NCBI GenBank assembly: GCA_948560265.1
Contig: CAOXTD010000001.1
Coordinates: forward strand, 1 to 64,000
Reading direction: 5' to 3'
Source of the DNA: an uncultured Clostridia bacterium
GTDB taxonomy: Bacteria > Bacillota > Clostridia > TANB77 > CAG-508
DNA length: 64,000 nt
Part shown: positions 18,801 to 30,300 of the stretch, piece after piece
Layout: every line of letters begins with the position of its first letter
Position numbering within the stretch: position 1 is the stretch's first letter
Made by a program: the position numbers and the translations under genes
Notes under the pieces: model-generated
The model's input: the letters and a program-made list of their open reading frames with translations, nothing else
What the model was told of the DNA's origin: nothing
The model's database searches: none

Positions 18801-19690
18801 CAAGTATCCTAATGGCAAGTGGAAAAGTGGTAGAAGAAACCCCATTAACAGCTTCTATGATATCTATATTCAATAATGAACAAGTTGGAAAACAAACCAT
18901 AGCGGTTACATATCAAGGATTACAAGGAGAATTCCAAGTAACAGTAGAAGATAAAGTAAAAGGTATCTCTATGAACGAATTACCAAATAAGGTAGAATAC
19001 GAATATAGAGAAAAACTAGATGTAACTGGTGCAACAATTAATGTTGTAAGGTCAAGTGGAACTATTGTAGTGAAAGTGACAAACAAGATGGTATCAGGAT
19101 TTAACCCTAGAAAATCTGGAAACCAGGTAGTTACAGTAACTTATAAAGGAATGAAAACACAATTTGTGGTAATGGTAAATGCACAAGAACAAACAACGTC
19201 AGTTATCCCAGTAAGACCAATAAGACCAGTTACACCACAAGAACCAGAAAAACCAGTAGAAGAGCCAACACCAGAACCAACACCAACTCCTATTCCAACA
19301 CCAGAGCCAGAAAAGCCAACGGTAGTATTAGGAGAAAAGGACGAAAACAATGGCTTAGATAAGAAAACAGTAGCAGCTATTATTGGCGGATTAGGTATTT
19401 TATTACTACTTATTTTAGTTGTTATGAGACGTCGTAATGTTAAGATTTATGTAGAAGAAGATGGAGAATTCGTATTAGCTGGAACTGAAAAATTAACTAG
19501 AAATAATTTAACAATTAACATTGACCAATATTTGGATGGAGAAACATACCATAGCAAAGTCATGATTTGTTTAAATGATTCTATTTCGGATAAATTAGAT
19601 GAAGAAGAAATCGAAATCCAACATAGAGGAGAAATTGTTAAAGAAAAAATCAAATATCTAGGTGAACCAGTAGAAATCACCTTAGAATAG
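12881..19690 (+). CDS. 2269-residue membrane-spanning surface protein with about 21 Ig-like (Big_3-type) repeats
   Basis: AAGGAGG precedes ATG 12881. Residues 1-85 are charged and hydrophilic. A hydrophobic segment follows (about 86-113, ending VKAAVD), which is export-signal-like but with a very long N-region. Residues 115-310 form a cohesin-like region (SADLSIGYDSTKIKP). Then about 21 repeats of about 85 residues run to about 2105, each with a 'YxYGExLDLTGGxI ... DMVxGF ... QTxTVTYxGxTxxYxVxVxD' pattern (group 3 bacterial Ig-like). A Pro/Glu/Thr linker (VEEPTPEPTPTPIPTPEPEKP) leads to a membrane helix (about 2162-2183) and an 86-residue cytoplasmic tail. There is no LPXTG, so it is anchored by the helix. 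Confidence 0.82.
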   Translation: MKGKHAKSLAVPKRMQTRDLDEEKQYSQILSKADELFREKILQDAEIQELIEKTKQKQYEKSQSVSRTSFFGRLREKAKQVTKKQVTAFSTLMIMITQMFSPYTVLLSTVKAAVDPTTDTLIAVTASQPKTSSSGNKIIEVTYAITGENIVSADLSIGYDSTKIKPARRGTGAACTVTKLAANNPTTSCAEFGDALSFLDLDTGALNTTNSNIRISVSCPAGGDRVLDVGGQGYSQDDLGEEAYGYNYYLPIVKLYFLLVDESITELTHDMLYFSKVSDTWPTGYKYIYNNTGTSDRTCIDPTTVSYNGFAEAKKAVSSIEVTQNPTDVTYKNGDTLDFTGGTITIHYDDGSKDENVSIADGIQDGSITVDTQYASNGTKKAVITYSGKTAEIPYYVLSGASLKTNITKTTYDHGDNLDFTGGEVDFIFTNSSGAEIKEVVSIPTGLGNQTITTDTTTANVNKNPVKLTCEGYTVNLPITVNDPLDHITVTPPTTVTYDHGKDISFAGGSITTYTKSGATATIPATDPGISISPTKADINLVANPQPIAGGLNAGPQDITVSYQGKTAKYTITVNDTIDNIDVTTQPTAKNKYGETNPSFAGLIVTVNTAGGASFTVDHNSVNIDKSSYNANTLNEQQFTVTYGGKTASTKAKLKLQDYITDMVPTFPTTVFEYDTPVATIINGATYVKKYASGATSSAEPITTGMVSGYTQRPAPTLFNSLHECSQTINIKLTSGTNSFDEVPITKTQAITMKDKITGIAIDNYPSTMGFDYGDAFVATNGRIKTVYASGAKGDTIYMSDPSVKLTQTDGTTPVTTQVAKSKFTNGQATETVKVTYTKDSKNYTTTYNITISDKVTGIAITTDPTKAFEHGAAFGVGSGKITVSYAVADPQIIAMSDTDVIIKQSNGTAINMSPTTYDANHKYTEHLKVEYMGETATYDITITNVITGITLKPSPKTSYTYKESITNAGGSIEITRKNGTTSTLPITDSMITGLNTDTVGTRQATVTYTENGVTKTVKYSYTVENSVTGVTITAPGKTTYKHGESLAAGRVTLTYADGTTSQGNWSDVTITDGGTAITALPTPTEAEYKASSTPHKISKTLKLNYTKDGVTAAEVSYPIEIINDVKSIAMYQVPKQNYSVNDPIDVTGGEIMVTRAVGSEAIAITKEMTSGFDSSKEYPDNSLVITVTYTENGVTPAPTTSYTATVTDTVSSITMGNTPKTNYKYNEPLDTTGGTLTITRASGETKTVDITNAMITSTFDPQTLGEQTLTVTYGGKTTTYTVTVKDYVTGITVTPTEVDGTYNQELADLITNKNIMYTVNYAKAGALNPEVPTESMVTGYNKTDLGDRDITITYTDNDSQSATNGETFSATVTVKTPNAISGAVITAPNKTIYNDSENLAEGTITLTYANGDTISGNWSDVTITNSDGTPYTMTATEDEYKASNHKINKTLKLNYTKDGVTAAEVEYPIEIINDIKSIAVSTVPKQDYNIGDTLDVTNGEILVTRAVGTENIAIVDTMVSGFDTTAEHKDLSLKVEYTENGITKETNYTIQVKDDVSSVTLKTTPKTDYLYGEPLDISGGELEITRPSGNVTIPLTTDMITSTFDPQNIAEQTVTIEYGGFTVEYQVNVKDYMTGIVLTPPTKTEYEYGEALDLTGGTVQKVMASGAATTPVDLSDTTQVTLGTYDPTKEGAQTITVEYAGEQASFAITVVDNVQTIAMVDTPKQNYQYGEPLDINGGTILVTRSSGRTETINLDTNMVTGFNPNQLGEQTLTVTYKGATTDYTVEVEDYVTDIEITRPNKEIYSLGEELDLTGATVKLVMASGTTTTPVDMTASMITGFDSSTEGAKLITVTYQGFTKTFSVSVMDSVKGMILVTLPNKLDYLYGESLDLTGGSIALIKESGQTSPIPMTKDMVSGYSPNILGNQTITVTYEECTQEFIVNVKDFISKLQVKAPTKTKYEYGEDLDLTGGIASILMASGKVVEETPLTASMISIFNNEQVGKQTIAVTYQGLQGEFQVTVEDKVKGISMNELPNKVEYEYREKLDVTGATINVVRSSGTIVVKVTNKMVSGFNPRKSGNQVVTVTYKGMKTQFVVMVNAQEQTTSVIPVRPIRPVTPQEPEKPVEEPTPEPTPTPIPTPEPEKPTVVLGEKDENNGLDKKTVAAIIGGLGILLLLILVVMRRRNVKIYVEEDGEFVLAGTEKLTRNNLTINIDQYLDGETYHSKVMICLNDSISDKLDEEEIEIQHRGEIVKEKIKYLGEPVEITLE
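15967..17775 (+). repeat. Recent internal duplication of several Ig-like repeats
   Basis: The protein segment from about 15967 to 16760 (starting TGVTITAPGKTTYKHGESL) and that from about 17028 to 17775 (starting SGAVITAPNKTIYNDSENL) align over consecutive repeats, sharing long identical runs such as KTLKLNYTKDGVTAAEV and YPIEIIND. This indicates duplication of a multi-repeat block rather than single-repeat growth. Confidence 0.6.
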
Positions 19691-19818
19691 CCTATAAAAT
19701 GAGTTAACCCCATTAACTACATGTAATATAGGAATAGAAGTGAAAAACGCTTAAAAACGAAAATACGAGCTCGAAATTGATACAAGGAAACGTAAATGAA
19801 TTGTATAAGAAAAATGTC

Positions 19819-20041
19819 GTGAACTAACAAAATCTAAAAAAGCGTAGCTTTTAAGATTTTGTAGCATTCACATAACTATCTTCTATGGAAAAATTTTCTT
19901 TACAGTCAATTTTTCCTAGAATATAGTTAACTGTACAGTGAAAAGTAAATAGAAGCAAAGTTGTCAAGCGCGCATACAAAATTTCCGAGTCTCTGACCTA
20001 AGCGCGCAGGGCAGAGATAGAGGAAGTTTTGTAGACAACTT
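19819..20041. repeat. Cluster of three large imperfect palindromes
   Basis: Three adjacent long hairpins fill this intergenic stretch: 19827-19862 (ACAAAATCT/AGATTTTGT), 19874-19928 (AACTAT..GGAAAAATT with AATTTTTCC..TATAGTT) and 19958-20041 (AAGTTGTC/GACAACTT outside, TACAAAATTTCC/GGAAGTTTTGTA inside, plus GCGCGC direct copies). None has a clean T-run terminator. They may be non-autonomous mobile hairpin elements or a structured RNA. The rest of 19691-20335 contains no gene that I can support. Confidence 0.5.
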
Positions 20042-20335
20042 ATGCTATATATATTAAATAAAAGTATTAGAATGTTTAGAGTATTCCAACAAACGGATAG
20101 TTGGAGCAACTAAAAATAAATTTTTAAAATAGAATAAAAAAGACACTGAAATTATAAAAACCTCACAAAAAGGTTTATTAGTCGTGTCGCAAAAAAACAA
20201 ACTATTATGAATAGTATATTTTTTGACTGCCATATTTGACAGTCTATTTGTCGTTGTCTTTTTTTGAAAAAGCATTTACATTTCTAAAACACAATGATAA
20301 AATAAAGAAAAACAAACCAAAGAGGAGTATAAATC

Positions 20336-20821
20336 ATGGGAAGAAGAAGCAAATCTAGAAGTTTAATCAGTACACAGAGCCTACTCATTATTTTATGCCT
20401 TTTGCTAATAGCAGTAGCAGTACATATGCTATTTTCAGAAGATGACGAAAAAACTGTGGTAGGAGAAGCTAAAGAGCAAACACAAGCACAGAATCAAGAG
20501 AAAAATCAAGTACAAAACAAGGCACAAACAGAAAATCAAACAAAACCTACTACAAATAGCGAAATAAGTAAAAAAGGCGAAGCAAAAGTAGTGCAAAGTG
20601 AAAATAGTGCAAACGAAATCAATGAGCAAGAAGCCAGGAAATTAGCAGCCAAGCAATTCAAAGAATTGGACGAGAAATGGGTAAGAGAAAAAGAGCTAGA
20701 AGTATTAGAATTTTCAAGAGCAAATGAATATTATTATTATATATCATCAAAAGAAAATACAGTAGAAATCAAAAAAGATGGTGGAAAAATTACTAGAATT
20801 AATAGTGTGCCAGTACAATAA
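20336..20821 (+). CDS. PepSY-like small membrane protein
   Basis: The 161-residue product has a basic N-terminus, one membrane helix (about 13-32), a Gln/Lys/Glu-rich low-complexity linker (about 36-100) and a C-terminal PepSY-like module: INEQEARKLAAKQF, then a YYYYISSKENTVEIKKDGGKITRI ending. PepSY domains are about 60 residues and are often linked to peptidase inhibition or the cell envelope. AGAGGAG precedes the ATG. It lies between two giant surface-protein genes, which fits a role at the envelope, but that role is inferred from position. Confidence 0.6.
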   Translation: MGRRSKSRSLISTQSLLIILCLLLIAVAVHMLFSEDDEKTVVGEAKEQTQAQNQEKNQVQNKAQTENQTKPTTNSEISKKGEAKVVQSENSANEINEQEARKLAAKQFKELDEKWVREKELEVLEFSRANEYYYYISSKENTVEIKKDGGKITRINSVPVQ

Positions 20822-20829
20822 ATGGTTAG

Positions 20830-20858
20830 AGATATGCTTATATTGCATATCTTTTTTT
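20830..20858 (+). terminator. Intrinsic terminator after the PepSY-like gene
   Basis: AGATATGC and GCATATCT around a 7-base loop, followed by a T-run, 9 bases after the stop codon. Confidence 0.85.
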
Positions 20859-20960
20859 ATCATAAAAAATCTCCACTAAAATCACAAACCTAGTATTCCC
20901 TAGCAAAACACAAAATAGCCCCCTCATTTGTAACACAAAAGTAAATAAAATGTCAAAAAA

Positions 20961-20988
20961 AGCACTTTCTAAGGAGAAAGTGCTTTTT
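20961..20988. terminator. Second intrinsic terminator, 10-bp perfect stem
   Basis: AGCACTTTCT (20961-20970) and AGAAAGTGCT (20975-20984) with a 4-base loop, T-run after and A-run before, so it can work in both directions. No gene lies between it and the previous terminator. Confidence 0.75.
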
Positions 20989-21096
20989 CCGTATATTTAT
21001 CTACTTATATTTATATGTAATATAGAATTTAGTAGTATTGAAAAAATAAGATAAAAAGCATATATAATAATATATTAATTATTTAGCATGGCTTGA

Positions 21097-21278
21097 TTCA
21101 AATCTAGCCATATAGCAATTTCTTCACTGAGTTTCACGTTGTTACGCATTAGTTATTCGTAACGCTCGTTTCTCGCTAACGACTAACGTCAACTTCGGAC
21201 GCTCCGCTATTTGAGGCTTTACTTCGTAAATCTCAAATACCTTGCTCCATTGCGAAATGCTATATTGTCAAGATTTGA
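21097..21278. repeat. Large cruciform-like palindrome upstream of the giant gene
   Basis: The outer arms TTCAAAT 21097-21103 and ATTTGAA 21272-21278, and ATATAGCAATTTC near 21110 with GAAATGCTATAT near 21254-21265, enclose inner hairpins GTTACG/CGTAAC (21141-21163) and TATTTGAG/CTCAAATA (21208-21239). The core is clearly more GC-rich than its surroundings. It could be a small mobile hairpin element or a structured leader, since the giant gene starts 50 bases after it. No ORF inside it has a ribosome site. Confidence 0.5.
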
Positions 21279-21327
21279 AAGAACAGCAAAATAATAACAA
21301 AAAAATACAAATGTGAGGGAAAAACAA

Positions 21328-24300
21328 ATGAAACTAAGCAAAAAACTAAGGAAGAGACGAAACAAAAAACTATTAACACTCCTTGTGGGAGCAGTAGCGA
21401 CTACCAGTGTGGTATTAGCAACACAGCTAACAGACTTTAAAACTCTAACAGAAAATTTATCTAAACTTGGAATGCAAAGAGAAAATAATGCATACCAACT
21501 TTTAAGCGATAGTCAAGACACTACCGCTCATTTGCCAACCCTCACAGATGAAGCAAAAGAAAATATTGGTGTAGCAGCAGGAAATAACTTTACAGCTGTG
21601 CTAAAAGCAGATGGAACTGTATGGACATGGGGTAATAACAACTGTGGTCAATTAGGAAATGGAGAAATCCTAAATGCCGCAACCTATGAACTAACACAAG
21701 TAATTGGTGTAGGAGGAGAAGGGCATCTAGAAAATATTAAACAAATTGCAGTAGGAACTAATGAAGTATATGCCTTAACCAAAGACGGAAAAGTAATAGC
21801 ATGGGGAAGAAATAACTATGCACAACTTGGTAGAGGTGCCACAGGAAATTCAGGAACACCAGAATATGTACTCACACAAGTAGACATAACAGACGAAGAA
21901 GGTAACAAAACAACACAAGATGTACCACTAGAAAATATCAAGCAAATCACAGCAGGTGAAAGACATGCCTTAGCCATTGACAATAATGGAAATGTATGGG
22001 CATGGGGATTAAACCATGTAGGACAACTAGGATTAAATGTAATATCAACTACTTCTAGCAATCCAAATTACAAAAAAGCATATGCAGTTAAAATGCAAAA
22101 AGAAGTAGAAGTAACAGATGAAGAAGGAAACATAACAACTAAAACGGTAAACCTAGACAATGTAAAACAAGTATCAGCAGGAAATGATTTTTCAGTAATT
22201 TTAACCAATGATGGAAAAGTATATTGCACAGGAATTGGAACATCAGGACAAATTGGAAACAACGCAGCAGTAAATGTCATGATACCAACACAAGTACAAG
22301 GTTTAGAAGATGTGGAAAAAATAGATGCAGGAGGATCACACACACTTGCATTAAAAAATGACGGAACAGTATGGGCATGGGGACTAAATCGATATGGACA
22401 ATTAGGAATTAATACAGCAAGTACCTCCAGTAGTAATGCTTCATACAAGAGAATATATCCAGTACAAGTATTAAAAGCAGCAGGAACACCACTAGAAGAT
22501 ATCACAGAAATTAGTGCTAATTTAGAAACCAGTTATGCTATTACTAAAACAGGAGAAGCCTTTGGTTGGGGACTAAATACCTCAGGACAAATAGGGGATG
22601 GAACAGCAGCTAATAAACTGATAGCAACACAAACCAAGAAACCAGCAGGAGAATACATCACAGGAACTAAAATGTTATCAACAGGACAAAACACAAATGC
22701 CCATTACATCATAGACGAAAAAGGTGACATTTATGGAAGTGGACTATCTACTTCTTACCAAATGTTAAGTGACAGAGTAACTGCCACAAATGTTGCTACT
22801 AGACTAGATGAAAGCTATTTCAAACTAAGCAACAATCAATCTTACCTAGAAGTAGGAAACACTTTAAACTTACAAGTAGGCTACTATAACGGACTTAATC
22901 TACTAAACAGAAAAGTAGTACCAGGAAATGTAACTTTTAGAAGTTCAAATGAAGACATTGCCACAGTTAGTGCCAATGGAACCATAACCGCAAAAGCAAA
23001 AGGATATGTAACCATTATTGCAGAAGACACCACAAATGGATATACAACACAAAGTATGATCAATATAGTAGCAAAAGGTGCTACAGCCCTTCCACAAGTA
23101 GCTAGTGGAACCTTAGCAACCGTTTATCTAAAAGAAGATGGAACCGTTTGGACATCAGGAGATGGTGCAAATGGAATGTTAGGAAATGGTTATACCAAAA
23201 TTATCAATAAACCAGTACAAGTAAAAATTGGAACAAATGAATATTTAACAGATGTTAGAAAAGTAGAAATCGGAACAGAACATGTAATAGCACTTAGAAA
23301 AGACGGAACTGTTTGGACTTGGGGACTTGGAACCTCAGGACAACTAGGAGATGGAGCAAATGCCACAAGATATTATGCCACACAAGTTGTAGACGAAACA
23401 GGAGAAGATTATTTACAAAACATCATAGATGTAGCAGCAGGAATAGACTATTGTTTAGCATTAAAACAAGATGGAACAGTTGTAGGTTGGGGAGTTGGAA
23501 CCAACCATTCACTAGGAGTTAATAATACTGCCAATAGAGCTATACCTATCAAAATGCATGACAGCTATAACATTATTCAAGTACAAGGTGGTTCAGACAC
23601 AAGTACAGTTCTAAAAGCGGACGGAACTGTACAAGCAGTAGGACTTGGAACTTCAGGACAATTAGGAGATAACACAGCAGCTACCAAAGGAGAGTTAGTA
23701 TATGCTATTAATGAAACACTAGATGGAAAACTAACAGGAGTTGTTAGAATTGTCACAGGTAGCCACCACACGATAGCATTAAAAGAAGATAAAACAGCAA
23801 GGATATGGGGTTACAACAATTATGGACAAATTGGTATGAACAATACCACAAACTATAAACATGCCATTCCACTTAAAAACGTTGGAAACACAGATATTAT
23901 GCAAAACATCAAAGATATAGCAACAGGACCATCAGCTACCTATGTATTAGACACACAAGGAAATGTATATGCAGTAGGACTAAACACTACAGGGCAATTA
24001 TCTATTGGAAATGCCACTACAGTTAAAATATTCACACAAGCAAAAGACGAAAATGGTGAACCATTAACAGGTGTAGCTACTATTTCTAGTTCAAAAAATA
24101 CTACTTTTGGCTTTGCTTTTACAGACGGAAGTATTGGCGTAACAGGACTTGGAACTAGTGGACAACATGGAAATTGGACATTAGCTAGTAGTAATAAAAT
24201 GACAAGAATACAAGGAGCAATTTTAGATACAGGTAACATTTATGAAACTTATGTCAACGACACTATCAAGTTAAACATTAACATAAAACCGGCATTTAAC

Positions 24301-27300
24301 CTAAATGTAGACTCTGAAAAAACACTACAAATAGGAGAACTAACCTATCAATCATTAGATGAAGAAATTGCCACAGTATCTACTGATGGAACTGTCATTG
24401 GAATGAAAGAAGGAACTACAGGAATTGTCATAACAGATACTACAAATGAATTAGAAACAACAGCTTATGTCACAGTAGGAAAAAGAGATTTTAGTGATAT
24501 TCATAAAATAGTAGCAGGAACTAGCCATACAGTATTACTAAAACAAGATGGAACAGTTTGGGCATGGGGTGGTAACAATGTAGGACAACTAGGAAATGGA
24601 GAAATCTTCGCCAAACAAGCCACACAAGCCACACAAGTATTAAACCCAGAAGGAACAGGATATTTAACAGATATAGTAGACATAGCAGCAGGAAACAACT
24701 TTACAGTAGCACTAAAAAGAAATGGAACTGTTGTAGCATGGGGAGAAAATACCTATGGCCAATTAGGAAACACAAATGGAACAGCAGAAAGACCAATCTA
24801 TGTTGTAGACATGTATGCAAACCAATTAACAGGTGTAGTAGATATATCAGCAGCAAGAGATCATGCAGCAGCAGTTAAAGCAGATGGAACAGTTTGGGCA
24901 TGGGGAAGAAATGACTATGGACAAATTGGAAACAACTCTACCCTAGCAACTTGTGCTTATGCAGTACAAGTATTAGATGCTACAGGAACAGACTATTTAA
25001 AAGACATCAAACAAGTTAGTGTAGGACAAGCCTTTGTAGCAGCATTAGCAAAAGATGGAACAGTTTGGAGTTGGGGAGCAGGAACCTTAGGACAATTAGG
25101 AAATGGAGCAAAAACAACTAAAAAATTACCAGTACAAGCAACAGGTGTAACAGACGTCAAGAAAATAGTAGCAGGAAATGCAGGAGTTGCTGTATTAAAA
25201 GCAGATGGAACAGTTTGGTGTTGGGGTATTAACAGATATGGAACCTTAGGATATGGAACTCTAAGCACTAGCAGTAGCAATGCAAACTATTTAAAAACAA
25301 CACAAATTCAAGTAAAAATAGATGCCAATACTTATCTAGAAAATGTAGTAGATATTGGTGGAACAATGGAATCTAGATTTGCCTTAACACAAGATGGAAT
25401 CGTATATGGTTGGGGCTTAAATACAACAGGAGAACTAGGAGACAGTACAACAACTAATAAAGCTTATGCAACCAAAAACCTTAGAAGGTATAAAGACGAA
25501 GTAGAAAAAACAGTTGTCAAACTAAATGAGTCTTCATCTGGATATACCAATTACATGATCAAAGAAGATGGCAGTATTTTAGCAAATGGTAAAGTTGTCA
25601 ATGGACAAATTCTAGATGGTGGGTTATACAGTGACGCAAGAACTTGTGTAGAAGATGTTTTAGCAAGCTACATGGAATTTGCAAACAGAATAGAGTACGT
25701 AAAACAAGGAACTACTAAAAAATTAGAAGTAAGAGGTGTAGAAAACCTAAATGTATTCGCAAAAGCACCAGAACTTGGTAACATAACATGGAAATCTATG
25801 AACGAAAATGTAGTTAGCATTGACCAAAATGGAAATATCACAGCAAAAGAATTAGGACAAGCAACCATTATTGCAAAAGACGATAAACATGGATACAGAG
25901 CACAAGCTACTATCTATGTAACAGCCAACAAAGCAGAAGCAATCACAGCACCAATGGTAGTACAAGGAACAGGATTTACAGTAGCCTTAAAAGCAGATGG
26001 AACAGTTTGGACAACAGGACTAAATAACAATGGGGCATTAGGAGATGGAACTACTACAAATAGAGAGAACTTAGAACCAGTCAAAATTGATGAGAATACG
26101 AACTTAACCAATGTTGTTAGAATTGCAGCAGGAAATTCACATGTATTAGCAGTTACCAAAGACGGTTATGTATATGCTTGGGGACTAAATGGAAATGGAC
26201 AACTAGGTATTAACTCTACTGCAAAACAAACTTATGCTCAAAAAGTATTGGACGAAACAGGAGAAAACTATTTACAAAACATCATAGATGTAGCAGCAGG
26301 TGGGTTACATAGTATTGCAATTGACAACCAAGGAAATGTCTATACTTGGGGAAAAGGTGGAAACTACCAATTAGGAAATTATGCTACAGCTAATAAATTA
26401 ATTCCAGTTAGAGTATGGGACACATATAATGTGGTAAAAGCAGCAGGAGGAGCAGAATACACTGTTTTACTTCGCGGAGATGGAACAGCACAAGGAACAG
26501 GACTAAACACAAATGGTTGGCTAGCAATGGGAGATGCTACAACTAGATATACTCCACTAGAAATGGGAAGCAACGCAGAAGGAGCTATTCAAAGAGAAAT
26601 TTATGATATAACAGCAGGCGCAAACCATACCATTTTCCTAAAAGAAGATGGAAAAGTATATACAGTAGGACTAAACACTTCAGGACAACTTGCCACAGGA
26701 AATGCCACAGCAAGTAATGTACTAGTAGTAGCACAAACCAAAAACGAAAAAGGAGAATTAGTTGATCTTGAAAATATCGCAAGTATCAGTTGTGGAGGAG
26801 CTACCTCTTTTGCAGTAAGCAAAAATGGAGAAGTATATAGCACAGGACTAAACACTTCAGGACAATTAGGATTAGGAAACAAAACATCACCAATCAACAC
26901 ATTTACAAAAGTACTAGACTATCAAGGAGAAAACACACTACAAAATGTAACAACAATTGGAAAAGGTGCAGGAAATACTATCAACAGTAGCTATATCACA
27001 AAAGATGGAACACTATACACAGCAGGGGATAATACAAATGGACAATTAGGAAATGGAACATATATAGCAAGTCAATTACCAGTCATTGTAGGAAATGCAG
27101 AACTAAAAGTAGCAAACACTCAAATGAAATTGACAGTAAATGGAGAAGAACAAATTGCACTAAGCCTAGAATTAGGATTTAATGTTTATGACAACACAAA
27201 AGAAGTAGGAACAAACCTTACTTATGAAGCAACAAACCCTGAGGTTGTTACTGTAAGCAATACAGGAAAAGTAACAGGAAAAAGATTAGGAACAACCAGA

Positions 27301-30300
27301 ATTAAAATAACAGACAAAACCAATGATTTAGAAAAATATGTACCAGTCACTGTATTACACAGCTATGGATATACAGAAAGCAAAGTTAGTTCAGGAATTA
27401 ACTTCTCAGTAGCCTTAAAAGAAGATGGAAGTGTTTGGGCATGGGGAGTTGGAACATCAGGAAGATTAGGTAATGGAGCAACTACAAACCAAATTAATGA
27501 AGTACCAGTACTAGCACCAAACGGAAAAGACCAACTAACAGGAGTAAAAGACATTGCAGTAGGTTATGATAGTGCAATGGCTCTATTAGAAGATGGAACA
27601 ATGGTAGCTTGGGGAAATAATGGAAGCTATAACCTAGGAGATGGAACTAACACTGACAGAAGTATCCCAGTTTATGTGGTAGATGCTAATGGAGATAAAA
27701 TTCAAAACATTACAAAAATTGCAAAAGGAAATGACTTTAGCTTAGCTTTAACCAAAGATGGTGAAGTATATGCATGGGGCTGGAATGCCTATGGACAACT
27801 AGGAAATGGAGGAACCTCTACTACAGTGGTTCCAGCCAAAGTAAAAGACCAAACAGGAAAAGGAACCTTAAAAGGAATTATCGATGTACAATGTGGTATG
27901 CGTTGGTCAATGGCATTAGGAGAAGATGGAACTGTATGGACTTGGGGATATAATGTAGATGGAGAATTAGGAAATGGAACAACAGACCAAGTTAATGTGC
28001 CAAAAATAAGCAAATTGTCAAACATTGACAAATTAGCAACATCTGCTTATGCAGCAATGGCAATTGATAAAGATGGACAACTTTGGAGCTGGGGTTGGAA
28101 TGGCTATGGACAATTAGCAGATGGAACAACAACCAGTAGACCTACTCCAATCAAACCAAAATTAGACGCCAATACAATTGTAACAGATGTTATTGATGTA
28201 GGAACAGCAGGTGGAACACACTACATTTTAGATAGTAATTACAAAGTATATGCAGTAGGACAAAATGGACAAGGACAAATAGGAGACAACACAACCACCA
28301 ACAGAAGCTACTTCACACAAGTAAAAGCAAAATATGGTGAAACACTAACAGACAAATTTGTTAAAATCAGTAGTTCTGTAGCTAGACCAGACAGCAATAC
28401 AGATACCTCTACAGCTTACTTAACAAGAGAAGATGGAAGTATTTTCGGACTTGGTAAAAATTCAAGTTACCAACTATTTGGTAAAAACACAGATGTAATC
28501 AAATGTGCAAAACCAATGCAAACCTCTTATTTAGAAATCACACAAAGAATAAACAGAATTAAAATAGGAGAAAATACCAAACTAGTTCTTAATATGGAAC
28601 AAAACTTTAACATATATAGCAAAACACCAGTAACAGGAAACATTACATGGACCAGTTCTAATGAAAGCATTGTAGCAGTTGACAAAGACGGAAATGTAAC
28701 AGGACTAAAAGAAGGACAAGCTACCATTACTGCAAAAGACGATAAATATGGTTATATCGCAACAGCTATTGTATATGTTACAAGAAACACAGCAAACACC
28801 ATAACCATACCACAAGTTTCACAAGGACAAAAATTCACAATAGTCCTAAAAGCAGATGGAACTGTTTGGGCATCAGGTCAAAACAATGTAGGACAATGTG
28901 GTATAGACAGCACAGTTGCTAATATAGGAAAACTAACACCAGTTAAAACAGACAAAGGTGCAAACCTAAATAACATTGTCAAAATTGTATCAGGATTAGA
29001 ATACACACTTGCCTTAACAAAAGACGGAAAAGTATATGGATGGGGACTCAATAGTAATGGACAACTAGGTATTAACTCCAAAACAAATCAATTTACTGCA
29101 ACCTATATGCTAGACGAAGAAGGAGAAAATCCAGTAACAGATGTTATTGACATTGCAGCAGGGGATTGTTTTAGTACCATTTTAAAATCAAATGGTGAAC
29201 TATATACAGTAGGAAACGGAACATATAGTCAGTTAGGAAATGGAACTACCACTACTACTATGGTATTAGGCAAAATGGAAGAAATGCAAAATGTGGTACA
29301 AGTTGTTAATGGTGGATACCATACGATTATGCTAAGAGGAGACCAAACTGTATGGACAGTAGGTAGAAACCGTTATGGAGAAATGGGAATTAATAGCATT
29401 AAAGATAGCAGCACAGCAACAGCACAAGGAATTGGAATTGCAAGACAAGTTATCAACCAAGACTTAAATGGTGTACTAAAAAATATCACACAAGTCACAG
29501 CAGGAGGATACCATAGTGCAGCATTAAGCAATACAAAAGAAGTATATAGTTGGGGATATGGAGCAGACGGACAATTAGGTACAGGAAAAGCATCAAACTT
29601 CTATTATCCACAACCAGTATTATCATATAAACCAACCGCAGAAGCAGATGAGCAAATTACAGGCATTACTCAAATTGGAAGTTCAGAAAGAAGCATCTTC
29701 TTCTTAACAGAAAATAACGAAGTATATGCAACAGGTGAAAACTCTAATTACCAACTATCACAAGATAATACAACAGATCTATTAAAACCAAGTGGGCTAT
29801 ATGACTACACAGGCGAAAAATACATTGACCAAATCGCAAATGTACCAACAGCTGCTAAAAATATCTATAACACAGCAGTTATCAAACAAGATGGAACAGT
29901 ATGGGTATCAGGCTTAGGTGCAAATGGTCAAGTAGGTAATGAAGAATTTCAAACAGCCAAGTTATACACTAGAATGGGAATTGCCAAACTACAAGTATCA
30001 GACAAAATAGTAACTATTCCACAAGGTGGAACACATACCTTAAATGTATCTGTTAACCAAGGATTTAATGTATATGAAGGGCAAACAGATAAAGCAAATA
30101 AACTACAATTTACTTCTTCTAACACAAGTATTGCAACTGTAAGTGAAAACGGAGTTATCACAGCAGTAAAACAAGGAGAAGTAAGAATTACAATTTATGA
30201 CCCAGAACATGATTGGACAACTAGCTCTATAGTTAAAGTAACAAGAGATGCACAAGACAAAGTAAAAGCAGAAGTATCCACTGGTAATGCAGGTATTATC

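Noticed and set aside
19141..19350. Minus-strand Gly/Val/Ser-rich frame
   Set aside because: It is the complement of the Pro/Glu/Thr linker of the Ig-repeat protein.
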